Positions 31,581 to 41,851 of a stretch of DNA of 64,000 bases are shown one piece after another. The translations under genes and the position numbers were made by a program. Location: NCBI GenBank assembly GCA_030704615.1, contig CM060732.1, positions 30,857,053-30,921,052 of the forward strand. Reading direction: 5' to 3'. The notes under the pieces were generated by a model. The model had not been told where the DNA came from and made no database searches. It saw only the letters and a list, made by a program, of their open reading frames with translations. This DNA is from Takakia lepidozioides (taxonomy: Eukaryota; Streptophyta; Takakiopsida; Takakiales; Takakiaceae). Every line of letters begins with the position of its first letter. Position 1 is the first letter of the stretch.

Positions 31581-31669
31581 GATTGTGGTATAGCTTTCTA
31601 GGATTGTGTGCTTAGAATGTTTCGTGGACAGTGATATATGTTGTGGCACGATGCTTAGGTGCATGACAG
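31580..31669 (+). repeat. 90-bp direct repeat, right copy
   Basis: Second copy of 31125-31214. Differences include GGTATAGC for GGCATAGC and TTTCGTGG for TATAGTGG. Confidence 0.7.
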
Positions 31670-32290
31670 TGAAAGTAACAAGTTACTGATGGAGGATCGG
31701 CATTAATGCACCCCCTAAGATCTATCTATGGAACTGAAGTATGGTTGCCGAGGAAGAGGGCCTGACATGCATATGCTTCCAATTAAACCTCCGATCTTTC
31801 GAACTTAGGAGGTAGGATCTGTGTAATCTGTCCGCCCAAACATAGCAGAGATCATTAGTGCAGCTACAAATGAGGCCGTGCTTTGCCCATGTTGCTCACA
31901 ATGTTGAGAGGTGGGTCGGCTGGTGCTGTGATTTCTTTGCAGCCTCTGCACATAATAATACCCATGCGCATTAATATTATTTCATAAATTTGTATATGAA
32001 TGTTGTGTTGTTTCTTTTCAACATGGTCAATATATTTGATATAACTAATGGGGATTCACAAATCATTTTCAGATTTATAAAAAAAACAATCAAAATTTTA
32101 ATATATATTTTTAAATTCAAAAAATAGAGAACGGAACCGGAAACTGAAACCGGCGGTTCCTTCCCAAAAAAATCCGAAACCGGAACCAGAATCTGCTCAT
32201 GAATTTTGGAACCGGAACCGGAACGGGCGGTTCCTTCAATATGGCAAGATCCGCACAACACTGCAAATAACTGCTGTGTAAGAGCATGCC
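31670..32290. other. Non-coding stretch with GGAACCGG-rich segment
   Basis: No gene recognised. 31970-32120 is AT-rich. 32128-32240 is a degenerate array of CCGGAACC/GGTTCC words, locally palindromic. Open frames across it are low-complexity Pro-Val/Gly-Ser and judged spurious. Confidence 0.5.
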
Positions 32291-32299
32291 CAACAGAGG

Positions 32300-33062
32300 C
32301 TCACTAAACTGCCGCGCTATCATTATGCTCGTGAGGCATATGGTGAGGCAGGCAAGTTAGATAGCGCATCGGCTGGCAAGAGCCCCAACAGCAATGCACC
32401 ATAACCGAAGGGGAGTAATGGCGCAGGCTGAGGTGACCATGGGCCCCGCCACTCGTCATTACGTGTGAGGCTGAGCGGTAGGTAGCGGGGGGGGCTCCTG
32501 CAAGCCCAGTGCTCATGCCTCCAAACATATCTAGCAAACAAATCACTGAGGCAGGTGGTTGCCTGGTAATGGGCACCATGTCCAAAAGAGCTAACTGAGG
32601 AGGTCCAGGTCATGTCACTGAATTCCCCTCGCCCACCAATGGAAAGGCCTCCTGCCATGCTTGTTGCACACACTCACCTGCTACTCGATGCAAATTCCCA
32701 ACTGTACCCCATAGTGGAATATGAACAGGCACATGAAGAAGCAAATCAGCCTTGTATGCCAATTGTCTGTCCTTATCATGAGGTGGCCTATCATCTGCAT
32801 GGCTATTGCCCTCCAAGAGCTCACCACCCCTGAGAATGCACCCAATGTAGGCATCATGTTCCTATGATCCATCGTTACATTCCCAAGAAACCGCACTAGG
32901 AATAGTGTACGTCGACCATCCCCTGACTGTCATTCCGGGCTGTAGGAAGTCGTTTCCTCCCAAAAGTCCAAAGTAAAGCCCATTGGGTATAACACACCCC
33001 CACCAACAAGCACATCATAAGACATCGCGTCCGTGACAATGGCTTTAGCTCTCATGACTGAA
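32300..33062 (-). pseudogene. Second fragment of the methyltransferase retroelement family: protease end, linker, methyltransferase motif I
   Basis: On the minus strand, from 33062 down: VMRAKAIVTDAMSYDVLVGG and VLYPMGFTLDFWEE (the C-terminal half of a retroviral-type aspartic protease region), TGA, a linker (EGNSHADDRP...QEAFPLVGEGNS), then VICLLDMFGGMSTGLA at 32546-32499. The last is the S-adenosylmethionine-binding motif I of C5 methyltransferases (DxFxGxGGxSxGL type). It then degrades. Placement of motif I after a protease supports the order protease-methyltransferase-RT for the family. It is a separate copy from 27150-30871. Confidence 0.65.
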
Positions 33063-33076
33063 CCATCTGTAGGATC

Positions 33077-33310
33077 TTGGTGGACAATAAGGATGGCGTA
33101 TTTCAGTTGGGTGGCCCAGCCGGGAAGAGGTATAGACCACTACGGGTCTTGTTGGACTCGGGAGCACAACCATTGATGTTGGGGAGAACAACAATTGTAG
33201 GCTTGGGCCTTACAGAGGCGGATTTGGAGCCTTGCCCTTTCCAAATTCAAACACCTTTAGGCAGTTCAGAAAAGGCACGAGGGATTACAAGCCATGAACT
33301 TTTCATGAGG
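33077..33310 (+). pseudogene. Aspartic protease N-terminal half (gypsy type), inverted relative to its C-terminal half
   Basis: Plus-strand frame RVLLDSGAQPLMLG (active-site D-S-G) followed by GLGLTEADLEPCPFQIQT and a loop GSSEKARGIT. This is the beginning of the protease whose continuation reads on the minus strand from 33062. The frame then runs into unrelated sequence. Confidence 0.75.
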
Positions 33311-33319
33311 TTTAGCCTT

Positions 33320-34593
33320 ACCAAGCTAGGGTTTGTGCTCCTTGGGGCTCTATGCTTAATCTCCTCAAGCATCCATGAATTCTATGGGGTACCAAGGCAA
33401 ATTCCCTTGATCTTCTTCACCTTAAGCTACTCAAGTTTGTCTCCAACTCAACTAGCAATGCATTGGCCACACAACAAGCTCAATTTCTCATTGGAACTCA
33501 AAATCAAGCTTGTACCTCCTTTGGCAAGCCACCAAGCCTTGTCTCCTCTCAAGCCTTGGTCATTCAAGCTCCCTTCACTTGCTAGCTCAAGAGCCACTCC
33601 TCTCAAGCTTGCTCAAGCCAAAAGCATGCTCCACACATCACTTCATACACAAGGGAATCAACTTGCTCCTTCACCTTCTAGCTCTCCTCGAGCTTGAAGT
33701 TGGAAGCCACACTTGGGAAGCATGCTCCACATAAGCATCACTTGCTTGGTAAAACCACTTGCTTCACCAAGAGCAATCCACCACAAAGCTCACACTACTA
33801 TGAGCATGCATAGCCGGGCATAGCCTCCCCCTCTTGTCACATTACATAGTTAAGGTGAAGCTATGAATACCTTGAATGATGATCTCTCTTCAAGGACTTC
33901 CCCACAAGTTGTTTTCCAAGCCTTTCCAATGCACTAAGCTTGGCTCCACACCACCATGATTGGAAGATTTCTTCACATGCTCCCCTTCAAACCTCTTAAG
34001 TTTCATACTGCTCTCCAAGTGCTTGCCCTTGTTGTCTTCAAGCCCAAGCCTATGTAGCTCCTTGGCTTCTCTTCCACAACATCCACAATTGAGCTTTGCT
34101 TAACCCTAAATTGATAGTGAAATGAGCACTAACAATCCCTTAGTTGCTCTTCTCAAGCCATGGCACACACCATTGATTCCATAATGCATAGAAATGATTC
34201 TCAATCCATGCTTCCATACACACAAGACTTCCCTTTTGCAATCCTTGCAAATATTGTGGCAAACAAGCTCTTTCTTGAGCTCCCCAACACCTTGGTGTAA
34301 CACCACGAGTACCTTTACAAGAGCTAAATCCTCCTTGCTCTCAATTTATTGATAGGGGCAACTTCACCAAACATCTTTCCTTACAAGTCTTGTGATCTAC
34401 AAGAGCTCCATCTTTGAGCTCTCTACCTCCTTAGGGCAAAGCAATATCTCTCAAAGCCCTAACACCACAAGGATTTTCCTTTGCAATATAAGCAACACCT
34501 TGCAACATAAGAGCTATTTTCCCAAGCTCTTCAACATACAAGTGCTAAACTAACCCTTACACTCTGCACTCGTATAAGGTTATCTTCTTGTAG
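33320..34593. other. Low-complexity CAAGCT/CTTG-rich sequence, no gene
   Basis: Many near-repeats of CAAGCTT, TTCAAGC, CACAAG and CTCCTT words with no reading frame resembling a protein. It is bounded by the protease fragment and the inverted LTR-like repeat, so it is probably internal non-coding sequence of a retroelement derivative. Confidence 0.45.
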
Positions 34594-34959
34594 TGATAAT
34601 GAAAGTGAACACAATGGAAACACTCCACTCTTGAATCCACTCAATCACATAAACTAAGTCAAGCCAAGGGCACCCTTGCTAAGGGAATCCACCCTACAAA
34701 GCCTTTGACACACGGCCTCTCAATACCTAGAGCTTTGGAGGTGTGAGAGGCTCATGGAGGCTCAACTACAAGAAGATGAGCCCTCCTCAACACTCACAAG
34801 GGGAAAGCCCATCCCCATGTCCCAAGTGAGGTTTGACACCTCACTTGGCATGTGAGACCAAATGAAGTCCCAACACACAAAATACAAATATAAATATCCA
34901 AAATGGCCTAGTTAACTAGAAGTAGGTAATTCTAGTTAACCATGACTAAAACCATGACA
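34594..34959 (-). repeat. LTR-like sequence, inverted copy of 31216-31580
   Basis: 366 bp; reads TGTCATGGTTTTAGTCATGG...CATTATCA on the minus strand. Flanks TGTAG (left) and TCACT (right) do not form a target duplication, and the 90-bp repeats that flank the other copy are absent. Confidence 0.65.
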
Positions 34960-36778
34960 TCACTGTCCCTGCTAGGATTCTCTCGCTCTACCTCTCTCTC
35001 TTAGGTTTTCATCCTCAACATTCTTTAATCTCTTCATTGTTCTTGCTCATTCGACTTTGCTACTTCGTTGGCAGCCCTATCTGTACCCACCCTCGGTGGC
35101 AGTATGGTTTCTTAGACACCTTATGGCATAGCCTGTATGGTTTGTTTCTTCCAAGGCATTGGAGTCATAGTAACAGGTTGCAACCACGTTGCAATGGCAG
35201 TGGCCTTGTTGATGCCAGCACTGATGGAGATCCTCCATTGTTTTACAGTTCGTGAACTCCCCGACATGGTCCCCATGTTTGTGCCTTATGGCAGCCTTTG
35301 AGCACCCAAGGGTTTTAATTTTTTCCCTTCCAATAATTATAATAAAGCTCCAAGGGCTATCTCCCCTTTCCTGTAAAAAATAAAAAATAATGCCTACGTT
35401 GCTCCCTCCCCCGCGCTGATGCACATCGCACAGGTGGGAGGTGCGAGACCACCGAACCAGGAAAACCAAACAAAAGAAAAAGAAAAAGAAAAACACTGCT
35501 ACCTCGCCCTGCGCTGCTATGCTGCTTCCTCCCCCGCGCTGCTACGCTGCTCCCTCCCCCGCGCTGAAGTCGCGCTACTGCAGCAGATCGCGCAGATTGG
35601 AGGTGAGAGACAACCGGAACCGCCGGTTCAACACTGGTACCAGCACAACACTGGTTATTTCTTCAAATCCTTGTGTAGCTTACTGTATATCCCCCGTTTT
35701 TTATTCTTGGACCATCCTCTAATGGACAGGGCCCACGCAAACTTTGGAGGCATTATTCCCATATGCTTACTTTACAAAACTTGCATGCGAGGAAACGAGA
35801 ATCCCAACCCTTCGCGCAACAATTGTGCATCGCACCAGGGTTCGCTACAAATCCTTATGATGACTGAGCCCTCACAGCCAAAGGATGAGCAATAAGTATA
35901 TCTTCCTCTCATTATTCACCTAAGTTAACCCTTAGTTGGGCGTAATTTTATTGGCTCTGTCCCGCAAGGGATAGAGGCATTGTGGAGACATCTTGCCTAG
36001 GGGGAGAACTAGGCTTATCCATGAAGCCTAGACTATGGAGGGTTGATGGGCATGATTCATGAAGCCCAGGAAAAAGTATAAAACAACAACCCCAAAATTA
36101 CCGAAGGACAGAGCCTCTTGTGGCATAGCCGCTTGTTGAACCAGCAAGACGGACCAAATGTCGTTTTTGGGATGTCAGACGGTTACTGGAAGCAAGAGAA
36201 AAAGACCTCACTTTTCTTGAAGGGGATTTCAGGAGAGTTTTTTGGCTTGTTTGAGAGTGGCAGCTCACGTAGTTACTGAGAACACTGGGAGTCACACCGG
36301 TGATAGGGACCTGCTTCGGTGGACACTAGCAGTATCACTGATTGTTGCATGAAACTATGCACAGTTGTTTCATACACGCTCCCAAATATGGTCTCCAACT
36401 GTAGCAATTGTGTTCTGAAGTGGGTGGCCTCTGTCCCCCAACCTTGACCTCCAACATGCAGAAACCGATGTTATAGTGTGAGGTAGTCAAGCCGCATCCA
36501 TCAATAACAACATACCCAAATACCCTTACAATCACTATATGAACTTTCAAGCAGCCACCATGGGATTAGATCTTGGTGGGTTAAGGCTAGCTTTTGACAA
36601 ATATTCATGCAAGTTGGTCAAGGGCTGCATCCAAAGCCGCACCACAAGAAACAAACAAACATGTCCAAATGTAAGATGCTGAACAAACTTGTGCACAGGG
36701 CTGCCCCTCTCATCAAGCTCATTAAAATTCGTATTCACTTCCATCTTCAAGCTTTGGAGAAGCTCCACCACCCAAACC
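34960..36778. other. Intergenic stretch with LINE tail; no gene recognised
   Basis: Contains a LINE 3' end (35300-35395), short GC-rich duplications (TGCTCCCTCCCCCGCGCTG, about 35399 and 35547), and a CTAGGCTT...AAGCCTAG hairpin at about 36008-36030. Open frames here show no family similarity that I can recognise. Confidence 0.4.
35300..35395 (+). mobile_element. LINE 3' end with A-rich tail
   Basis: GGGTTTTAATTTTTTCCCTT, ATTATAATAAAGCTCC, CTATCTCCCCTTTCCTGTAA then A-rich. Nearly the same terminus as 18490-18590. Confidence 0.5.
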
Positions 36779-37358
36779 CAGAATTAGGACAGCACTCTGA
36801 TTTCCACCCACTGTCACCAGAATCAGTCAAATTTCACCCCTTCATCAGCCAAGTGTAATATTGGGCTGACTTCCCACCTATGCCACGTAGACCCCACTAT
36901 CATTTCCAGAGGATATGCCACAGGAAATGCACTCAACAGTACATCATCGTCAATACTCTCAGGAAATGGTTGATGATCTGAGTAGCTACACAGATCAATG
37001 AATGAAGCAAGAAACTCGCAACTTTCCAAGAAAACATCCTTTCACCAGTAATCCCCACAACAACAAATCCCAGATTCAAAGCAGCACTCTGATTTCCACC
37101 CACTGTCACCAGAATCCGTCAAATATCACCCCTTCATCAGCCAAGTGCAATTATGGGCTGACTTCCCACCTATGCCGGGTAGACCCCACTATAATTTCGC
37201 ATGGATATGCCACAGGAATGCACTCAACAGTACATTATGGTCAATACTCTCAGGAAATGGTGGATGATCTGAGTAGCTACACAGATCAATGAATGAAGCA
37301 AGAAACTCGCATCTTTCCAAAAACACATCCTTTCACCAGTAATCCCCACAAGAACAAA
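36779..37358. repeat. Tandem duplication (about 290 bp x 2) at the 3' end of PPR copy 3
   Basis: Units about 36779-37068 and 37069-37358 share AGCACTCTGATTTCCACCCA, the TTCATCAGCCAAGTG block, CTCAGGAAATGGT(T/G)GATGATC and TTTCACCAGTAATCCCCACA. The last is the reverse complement of the DYW terminus, so each unit carries a GDYW-stop end. The outer copy is therefore an extra gene tail without a gene. Confidence 0.75.
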
Positions 37359-40257
37359 TCCCATCTTCAAAGTGGTGAAAGCGGTTAGCGTCCCGTACAA
37401 CAATTGCTCGGCCAACAATCTTTGAGATGAATTTGGTGGAGGTGTGGCAGTCACCACACACTCGAAGATTCTTAATGAGACGGAGAGGCGTCCTAGGGGG
37501 CGTGCTGATCAGCCCAAAACCAATGGCCAGCTTCTCACTGTGGTGGCAAAGAGAAAATTCCTTTTCCTCCTCCCCCACATCATGCAATACAAAGCGCGTG
37601 TCAGGCACATGTCCCGCCTCCTTCATCTGCCCAGACAATCTTCTCAGCTCAGCATGGATTTCCTTCATTCTGGGATGCAACTTGTCATCTACAACAAAGG
37701 TGTGCACCCTGTTGCCAACCTCAATGCAGCAGCGACCTGGCTCCTTTCTAACCCCTCTGACCTTCATCATTCTTCTCACCTTTGCAGTATCATCCCACCT
37801 GCCAGCTGCAGCATAGATGTTTGAAAGCAACACATAAGTCGCGGCATCATGTTCATCCCACTTGAGGATAGATGTTGCTGCACGTTCAGCCATCTCCACA
37901 TTGCCATGGATTCTGCAGGCACCAAGCAAGGCCTTCCACACCACAACATCTGGATTAATTGGCATCTTATTAATCAGATCCACTGCCTCATCCAGTTGTC
38001 CCGCACGTCCAAGAAGGTCCACCATACAGCCAAAGTGCTTTACTGTCGGAGTGACACCATGATCTTGACTCAGGGAATCAAAGTAGCGTCTTCCTTCATT
38101 CAGTAGGCCAGTGTGGCTGCATGCAGAGAGAACACATATAAAGGTGACACTGTCCGGCTTCAAGCCGTTCTTTTGCATTCCTTCAAATAGTTGCAGGACC
38201 TCTCTATGACAACCATGCTGGGCATATCCTGCGATCATCGTATTCCACGACACCACATTTCGTTCAGCCATATTGTCGAATACTCCCTTCGCATCCTCAA
38301 TGCACCCACATTTGGCATACATGTCCACCAGGGCAGTGTTCAGAATGACATCGGGTACAATGCCAGCTTTGACGATGTCACCATGGACCTCTTTGCCCTT
38401 TTCCAGGGCTGCCAGGCTTGCACACGCATTGCAAACGGAAACAAACGTGACATGGTCGGGCTTCACCCCTTCCCCCATCATTTGCTCATAGGTCTCCAAA
38501 GCCTCCATCCCGCGCCCTTGCTGTGCATATCCTGCAATCATTGCACTCCACGACACCAAATCTCGTTCAGCCATACTATCAAACACTCCCTCCGCATCCT
38601 CCATGCACCCACATTTTGCATACATGTCCACAAGGGTATTGTTTAGAATCACATCTGGTACAATTCCAGCTTTGGCGATGCAACCATGCAGCTCTTTGCC
38701 CTTTTCCAGGGCTGCCAGGCTTGCACACGCACTGCAGACGCACACAAACGTGACGTGGTTGGGTTTCACCCCTTCCCCCATCATTTGCTCATAGGTCTCC
38801 AGAGCCTGCATCCCGCGCCCCTGCTGTGCATACCCTGCAAGCATCGCGTTCCACGACACCACATTGCGTTCAGGCATATTGTTGAACACTGCCTTCGCAT
38901 CCTCAATGCTCCCACATTTGGCATACATGTCCACGAGGGCATTGTTCAGAATGACATCGGGTACAATTCCAGCTCTGACAATGTCGCCATGGACGTCTTT
39001 CCCCTTTTCCAGAGCTGTCAGGCTTGCACACGCATTGCAAACGCACACAAACGTGATGAGGTCGGGCTTCACCCCTTCCCCCATCATTTGCTCATAGGTC
39101 TCCAAAGCCTCCACCCCACGTCCCTGCTGTGCATACCCTGCAATCATCGCGCTCCACGACACCACATCTCGTTCAGCCATATTGTTGAAAACTGCCTTTG
39201 CATCCTTCATACACCCACATTTGGCATACATGTCCACGAGGGCATTGTTCAGAACGATAGCGGGTACAATTCCAGCTCTGACAATGTCGCCATGGACCTC
39301 TTTGCCCTTTTTCAGAGCTGCCAGGCTTGCACATGCATTGCAAACACACACAAACGTGATGTGGTTGGGCTTCACCCCTTCCCCCATCATTTGCTCATAG
39401 GTCTCCAAAGCCTCCACCCCACGTCCCTGCTGTGCATACCCTGCAATCATCGCGCTCCACGACACCACATTTCGTTCAGCCATATTGTTGAAAACTGCCT
39501 TTGCATCCTTAATGCACCCACATTTGGCATACATGTCCACCAGGGCAGTGTTCAGAATGACATCTGGTACAATTCCAGCTTTGACGATGTCACCATGGAC
39601 CTCTTTCCCCTTTTCTAGGGCTCCCAGGCTTGCACACGCATTGCAAACACAAACAAACGTGATGTGGTTGGGCTTCACCCCTTCGCGCATCATTTGCTCA
39701 TAGGTCTCCAAAGCATTCATACCACACCCATGCTTGGTAAATCCTGCCAACATTATATTCCACGTGATCAAAGATCGTTGAGGCATTCTGCTGAACACTT
39801 GGTGAGCATCCATGATGCTCCCGCACTTAACATACATGTTGACAAGGGTGTTTAGTACAGAAACATTTGGCGTGAATCCACTTTGGATGATGTGAGTGTG
39901 CACCTGCTTTCCAGCTTCCAGGCCTTTCATCTTGATGCACTTATGCAAGAGACAGACATACGTATCTGAATCTGCTGAAATGCCTCCTTGGTTTAAAGTC
40001 TGTAGAGCCTCTTTCAGTCTGCCTGCTTTACAAAGCATCTTCACATGCCCAGAAGGGCTAGAAGAGGCATTGTGGACTCCCTCTCTTGATCCTCTTCCAG
40101 AAGCTGTGGTTATGGTTGAGGTGCCTGATTTTATCAACTGTGCCGCTGCAGCTGCTGCCTTTAGTTGACAATCTACCCATGCAGGTTTCTTGTAGCTATG
40201 GATCCACAGGGAATCATAGGTAATCTTGTGCTTGAAATCTGGCCCCCTTGGATGAAC
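37333..40257 (-). CDS. PPR-DYW protein, copy 3, complete last exon with PDF half-motif at its start
   Basis: Same length and domain plan as copy 2: PDF second half (PDFKHKITYDSLWIHSYKK), linker, PPR array of 101-residue triplets with six L-motif landmarks, E/E+ domains, and DYW with HSEK, CGDCH and terminal CSCGDYW. All deaminase ligands are present. The acceptor is at 40258-40260 (CAG). The exon enters in phase 0 from the GKK-ending half-motif at 40438. Middle triplets differ from copy 2 in scattered residues (for example KDVHGDIVRAG and GCIAKAG), which could change RNA specificity. This copy also keeps the next upstream PDF exon open, so it is the best candidate for a functional gene of the three. 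Confidence 0.88.
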   Translation of the reverse strand, partial: VHPRGPDFKHKITYDSLWIHSYKKPAWVDCQLKAAAAAAQLIKSGTSTITTASGRGSREGVHNASSSPSGHVKMLCKAGRLKEALQTLNQGGISADSDTYVCLLHKCIKMKGLEAGKQVHTHIIQSGFTPNVSVLNTLVNMYVKCGSIMDAHQVFSRMPQRSLITWNIMLAGFTKHGCGMNALETYEQMMREGVKPNHITFVCVCNACASLGALEKGKEVHGDIVKAGIVPDVILNTALVDMYAKCGCIKDAKAVFNNMAERNVVSWSAMIAGYAQQGRGVEALETYEQMMGEGVKPNHITFVCVCNACASLAALKKGKEVHGDIVRAGIVPAIVLNNALVDMYAKCGCMKDAKAVFNNMAERDVVSWSAMIAGYAQQGRGVEALETYEQMMGEGVKPDLITFVCVCNACASLTALEKGKDVHGDIVRAGIVPDVILNNALVDMYAKCGSIEDAKAVFNNMPERNVVSWNAMLAGYAQQGRGMQALETYEQMMGEGVKPNHVTFVCVCSACASLAALEKGKELHGCIAKAGIVPDVILNNTLVDMYAKCGCMEDAEGVFDSMAERDLVSWSAMIAGYAQQGRGMEALETYEQMMGEGVKPDHVTFVSVCNACASLAALEKGKEVHGDIVKAGIVPDVILNTALVDMYAKCGCIEDAKGVFDNMAERNVVSWNTMIAGYAQHGCHREVLQLFEGMQKNGLKPDSVTFICVLSACSHTGLLNEGRRYFDSLSQDHGVTPTVKHFGCMVDLLGRAGQLDEAVDLINKMPINPDVVVWKALLGACRIHGNVEMAERAATSILKWDEHDAATYVLLSNIYAAAGRWDDTAKVRRMMKVRGVRKEPGRCCIEVGNRVHTFVVDDKLHPRMKEIHAELRRLSGQMKEAGHVPDTRFVLHDVGEEEKEFSLCHHSEKLAIGFGLISTPPRTPLRLIKNLRVCGDCHTSTKFISKIVGRAIVVRDANRFHHFEDGICSCGDYW

Positions 40258-40437
40258 CTGGACCCACACTCTATCCCTGCTCCTTCAGCTATCCATGCCT
40301 CTGAAATCATGCATACATCCTTGCCTTGCTGCTAGCAGCTGACAATGACAGCCTAGAATTGATCCAGCAAACACCCGAACCCTACTTATCACACTAGATC
40401 CTATGCTGACTTGCGTCTGCTTCCAACAGGCATTCAC

Positions 40438-41840
40438 CTTTTTGCCTCGATTGTTCCACCATTGATTGGGATCGGAAACGAATTCATTCCAGAGCTTCTC
40501 CTCGTCTCTGTTATCTGTTTTCCGACACTTTCCTGTTGCCACATTGGCAGTAACATGTCAAAATCACTCCAAAACCACCATAGATCCACCAACGAGCTAA
40601 CTTGCAAAATTCAACATGAAAAGTATGGGACGACTCTGATAACAGGGAAAAAAAGGCTGAAAGGTGTTGAAGAAGGTGCCTTCATTAGCAAGGCCTTGTT
40701 CTATCAATTGTGCTGCTGCCGCTGCTGTTTCCAGTTGACCATCTACCCACGCAGATTTCTTGTAGCTATTGATCCACAGGGAATCAGAAGTAATCTTGTG
40801 TTTGAAATCCAGCCCCCCTGGATGAATCTGGACCTCTATCCCTGGTCCTTCAGCTATCCCTGCCTGTGTACAAATCATGAATACATCCTCAGCCTTGCTG
40901 CTAGCAGCTGACACTGACGGCGTGAAGTTCTTCCAGTAAACACCCGAACCCTACTTATTACAGTAGTTCCAATTCTGAATTGCATCTGCTTCTCTCTGTA
41001 GTCCAATGGCATTCACCTTTTTGTCTCCATTGTCCCACCATTGACTGGGGTCGGAAAAGTGTTCATTCCAAAGCTTCTCCTCATCTCTGTTATCTGTTTG
41101 TGGATACTTCCCTGCTGCCACATCGGCAGTAACTGGTCAAAGTCACTCCAAACCACCACAGATCCACCCAACGAAGTAACTTACACAATTCAATATGCAT
41201 CTCAGGGCCGAGTCTGATGAGAGGGCAAAACAGGCTGAAATAGGTCGAAGAAGAAGGTGCCTTCACCACATTGTCCTTGACCTTCTGGCATGACCCATGG
41301 AGGATTTGACCGACCATCAACCCAAAAGGACCTCTTGTGTGTGCTGCTTGTGTCTGTAGTCAGGTAATGTCGAATTGGTCTGTGAGAACCACCACGATGC
41401 AGCTGAGCAGGCAGAGGTTGAAACACGGCCTGCTACGACCAAGCTGACTCTCCCAAGAACCTTGTAAACATCAGGAAGAATACCAAATCATGGTACTAAC
41501 AGGAGCCAAGAGCCCACATTTGCAGGATGGACAAGCTTCTTCACATCGTACATTAAGAAAATGCCACACCTTGCGATTGCGGTTGTCCCATCGTGAAGGA
41601 TCTTTAAAAAACTCATGCCAGCTCTGCTCCGTGCTCCAAGCTAGAGGTTTGTGCTCGAAAATCCGACAGCATCAACATTCTGACAAGGTCCTTTACTGAG
41701 GGGTGCTAGGGAGCTTTCAACAACATTCATGCAAGTTGTTGTGGGCTCCATTGGGCTCTACACGACGAGGAACAACGAGCATGTCCAGACGTACACAGAT
41801 GCTAACCCAGAGTCTTTTACCCTGGGTCTCGGCATTTAAG
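40438..41840 (-). pseudogene. OSB-like exons upstream of PPR copy 3
   Basis: The last first-half exon (RDEEKLWNEFVSDPNQWWNN) ends at 40438. The previous second-half exon starts at 40827 (HPGGLDFKHKITSDSLWI) and stays open through its linker (YQSRPILFMLNFA) to a GTTAGC donor in matching phase, unlike copies 1 and 2. The next first half ends at 41017. The outermost module (about 41325-41640) shows the shared frame shift and lacks three bases in the WWDNR block. The OB-fold tail near 41750-41800 carries the same TAG. Whether a start codon and transit peptide survive upstream is not visible, so partial function is possible. Confidence 0.6.
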
Positions 41841-41851
41841 TTTTCTCACGT

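Noticed and set aside
32128-32240. GGAACCGG array as a CRISPR-like or regulatory array
   Set aside because: No regular unit or spacer structure; it is low-complexity sequence in a plant nuclear genome.
33320-34593. Plus-strand frames in the CAAGCT-rich stretch as a Ser/Leu-rich protein
   Set aside because: Low-complexity repeats of a few words with no conserved motif; the frame continues from the protease fragment only by chance.
31216-34959. 31216-31580 and 34594-34959 as the two LTRs of one element
   Set aside because: They are in opposite orientation and have no matching target duplication, so they cannot be an LTR pair.
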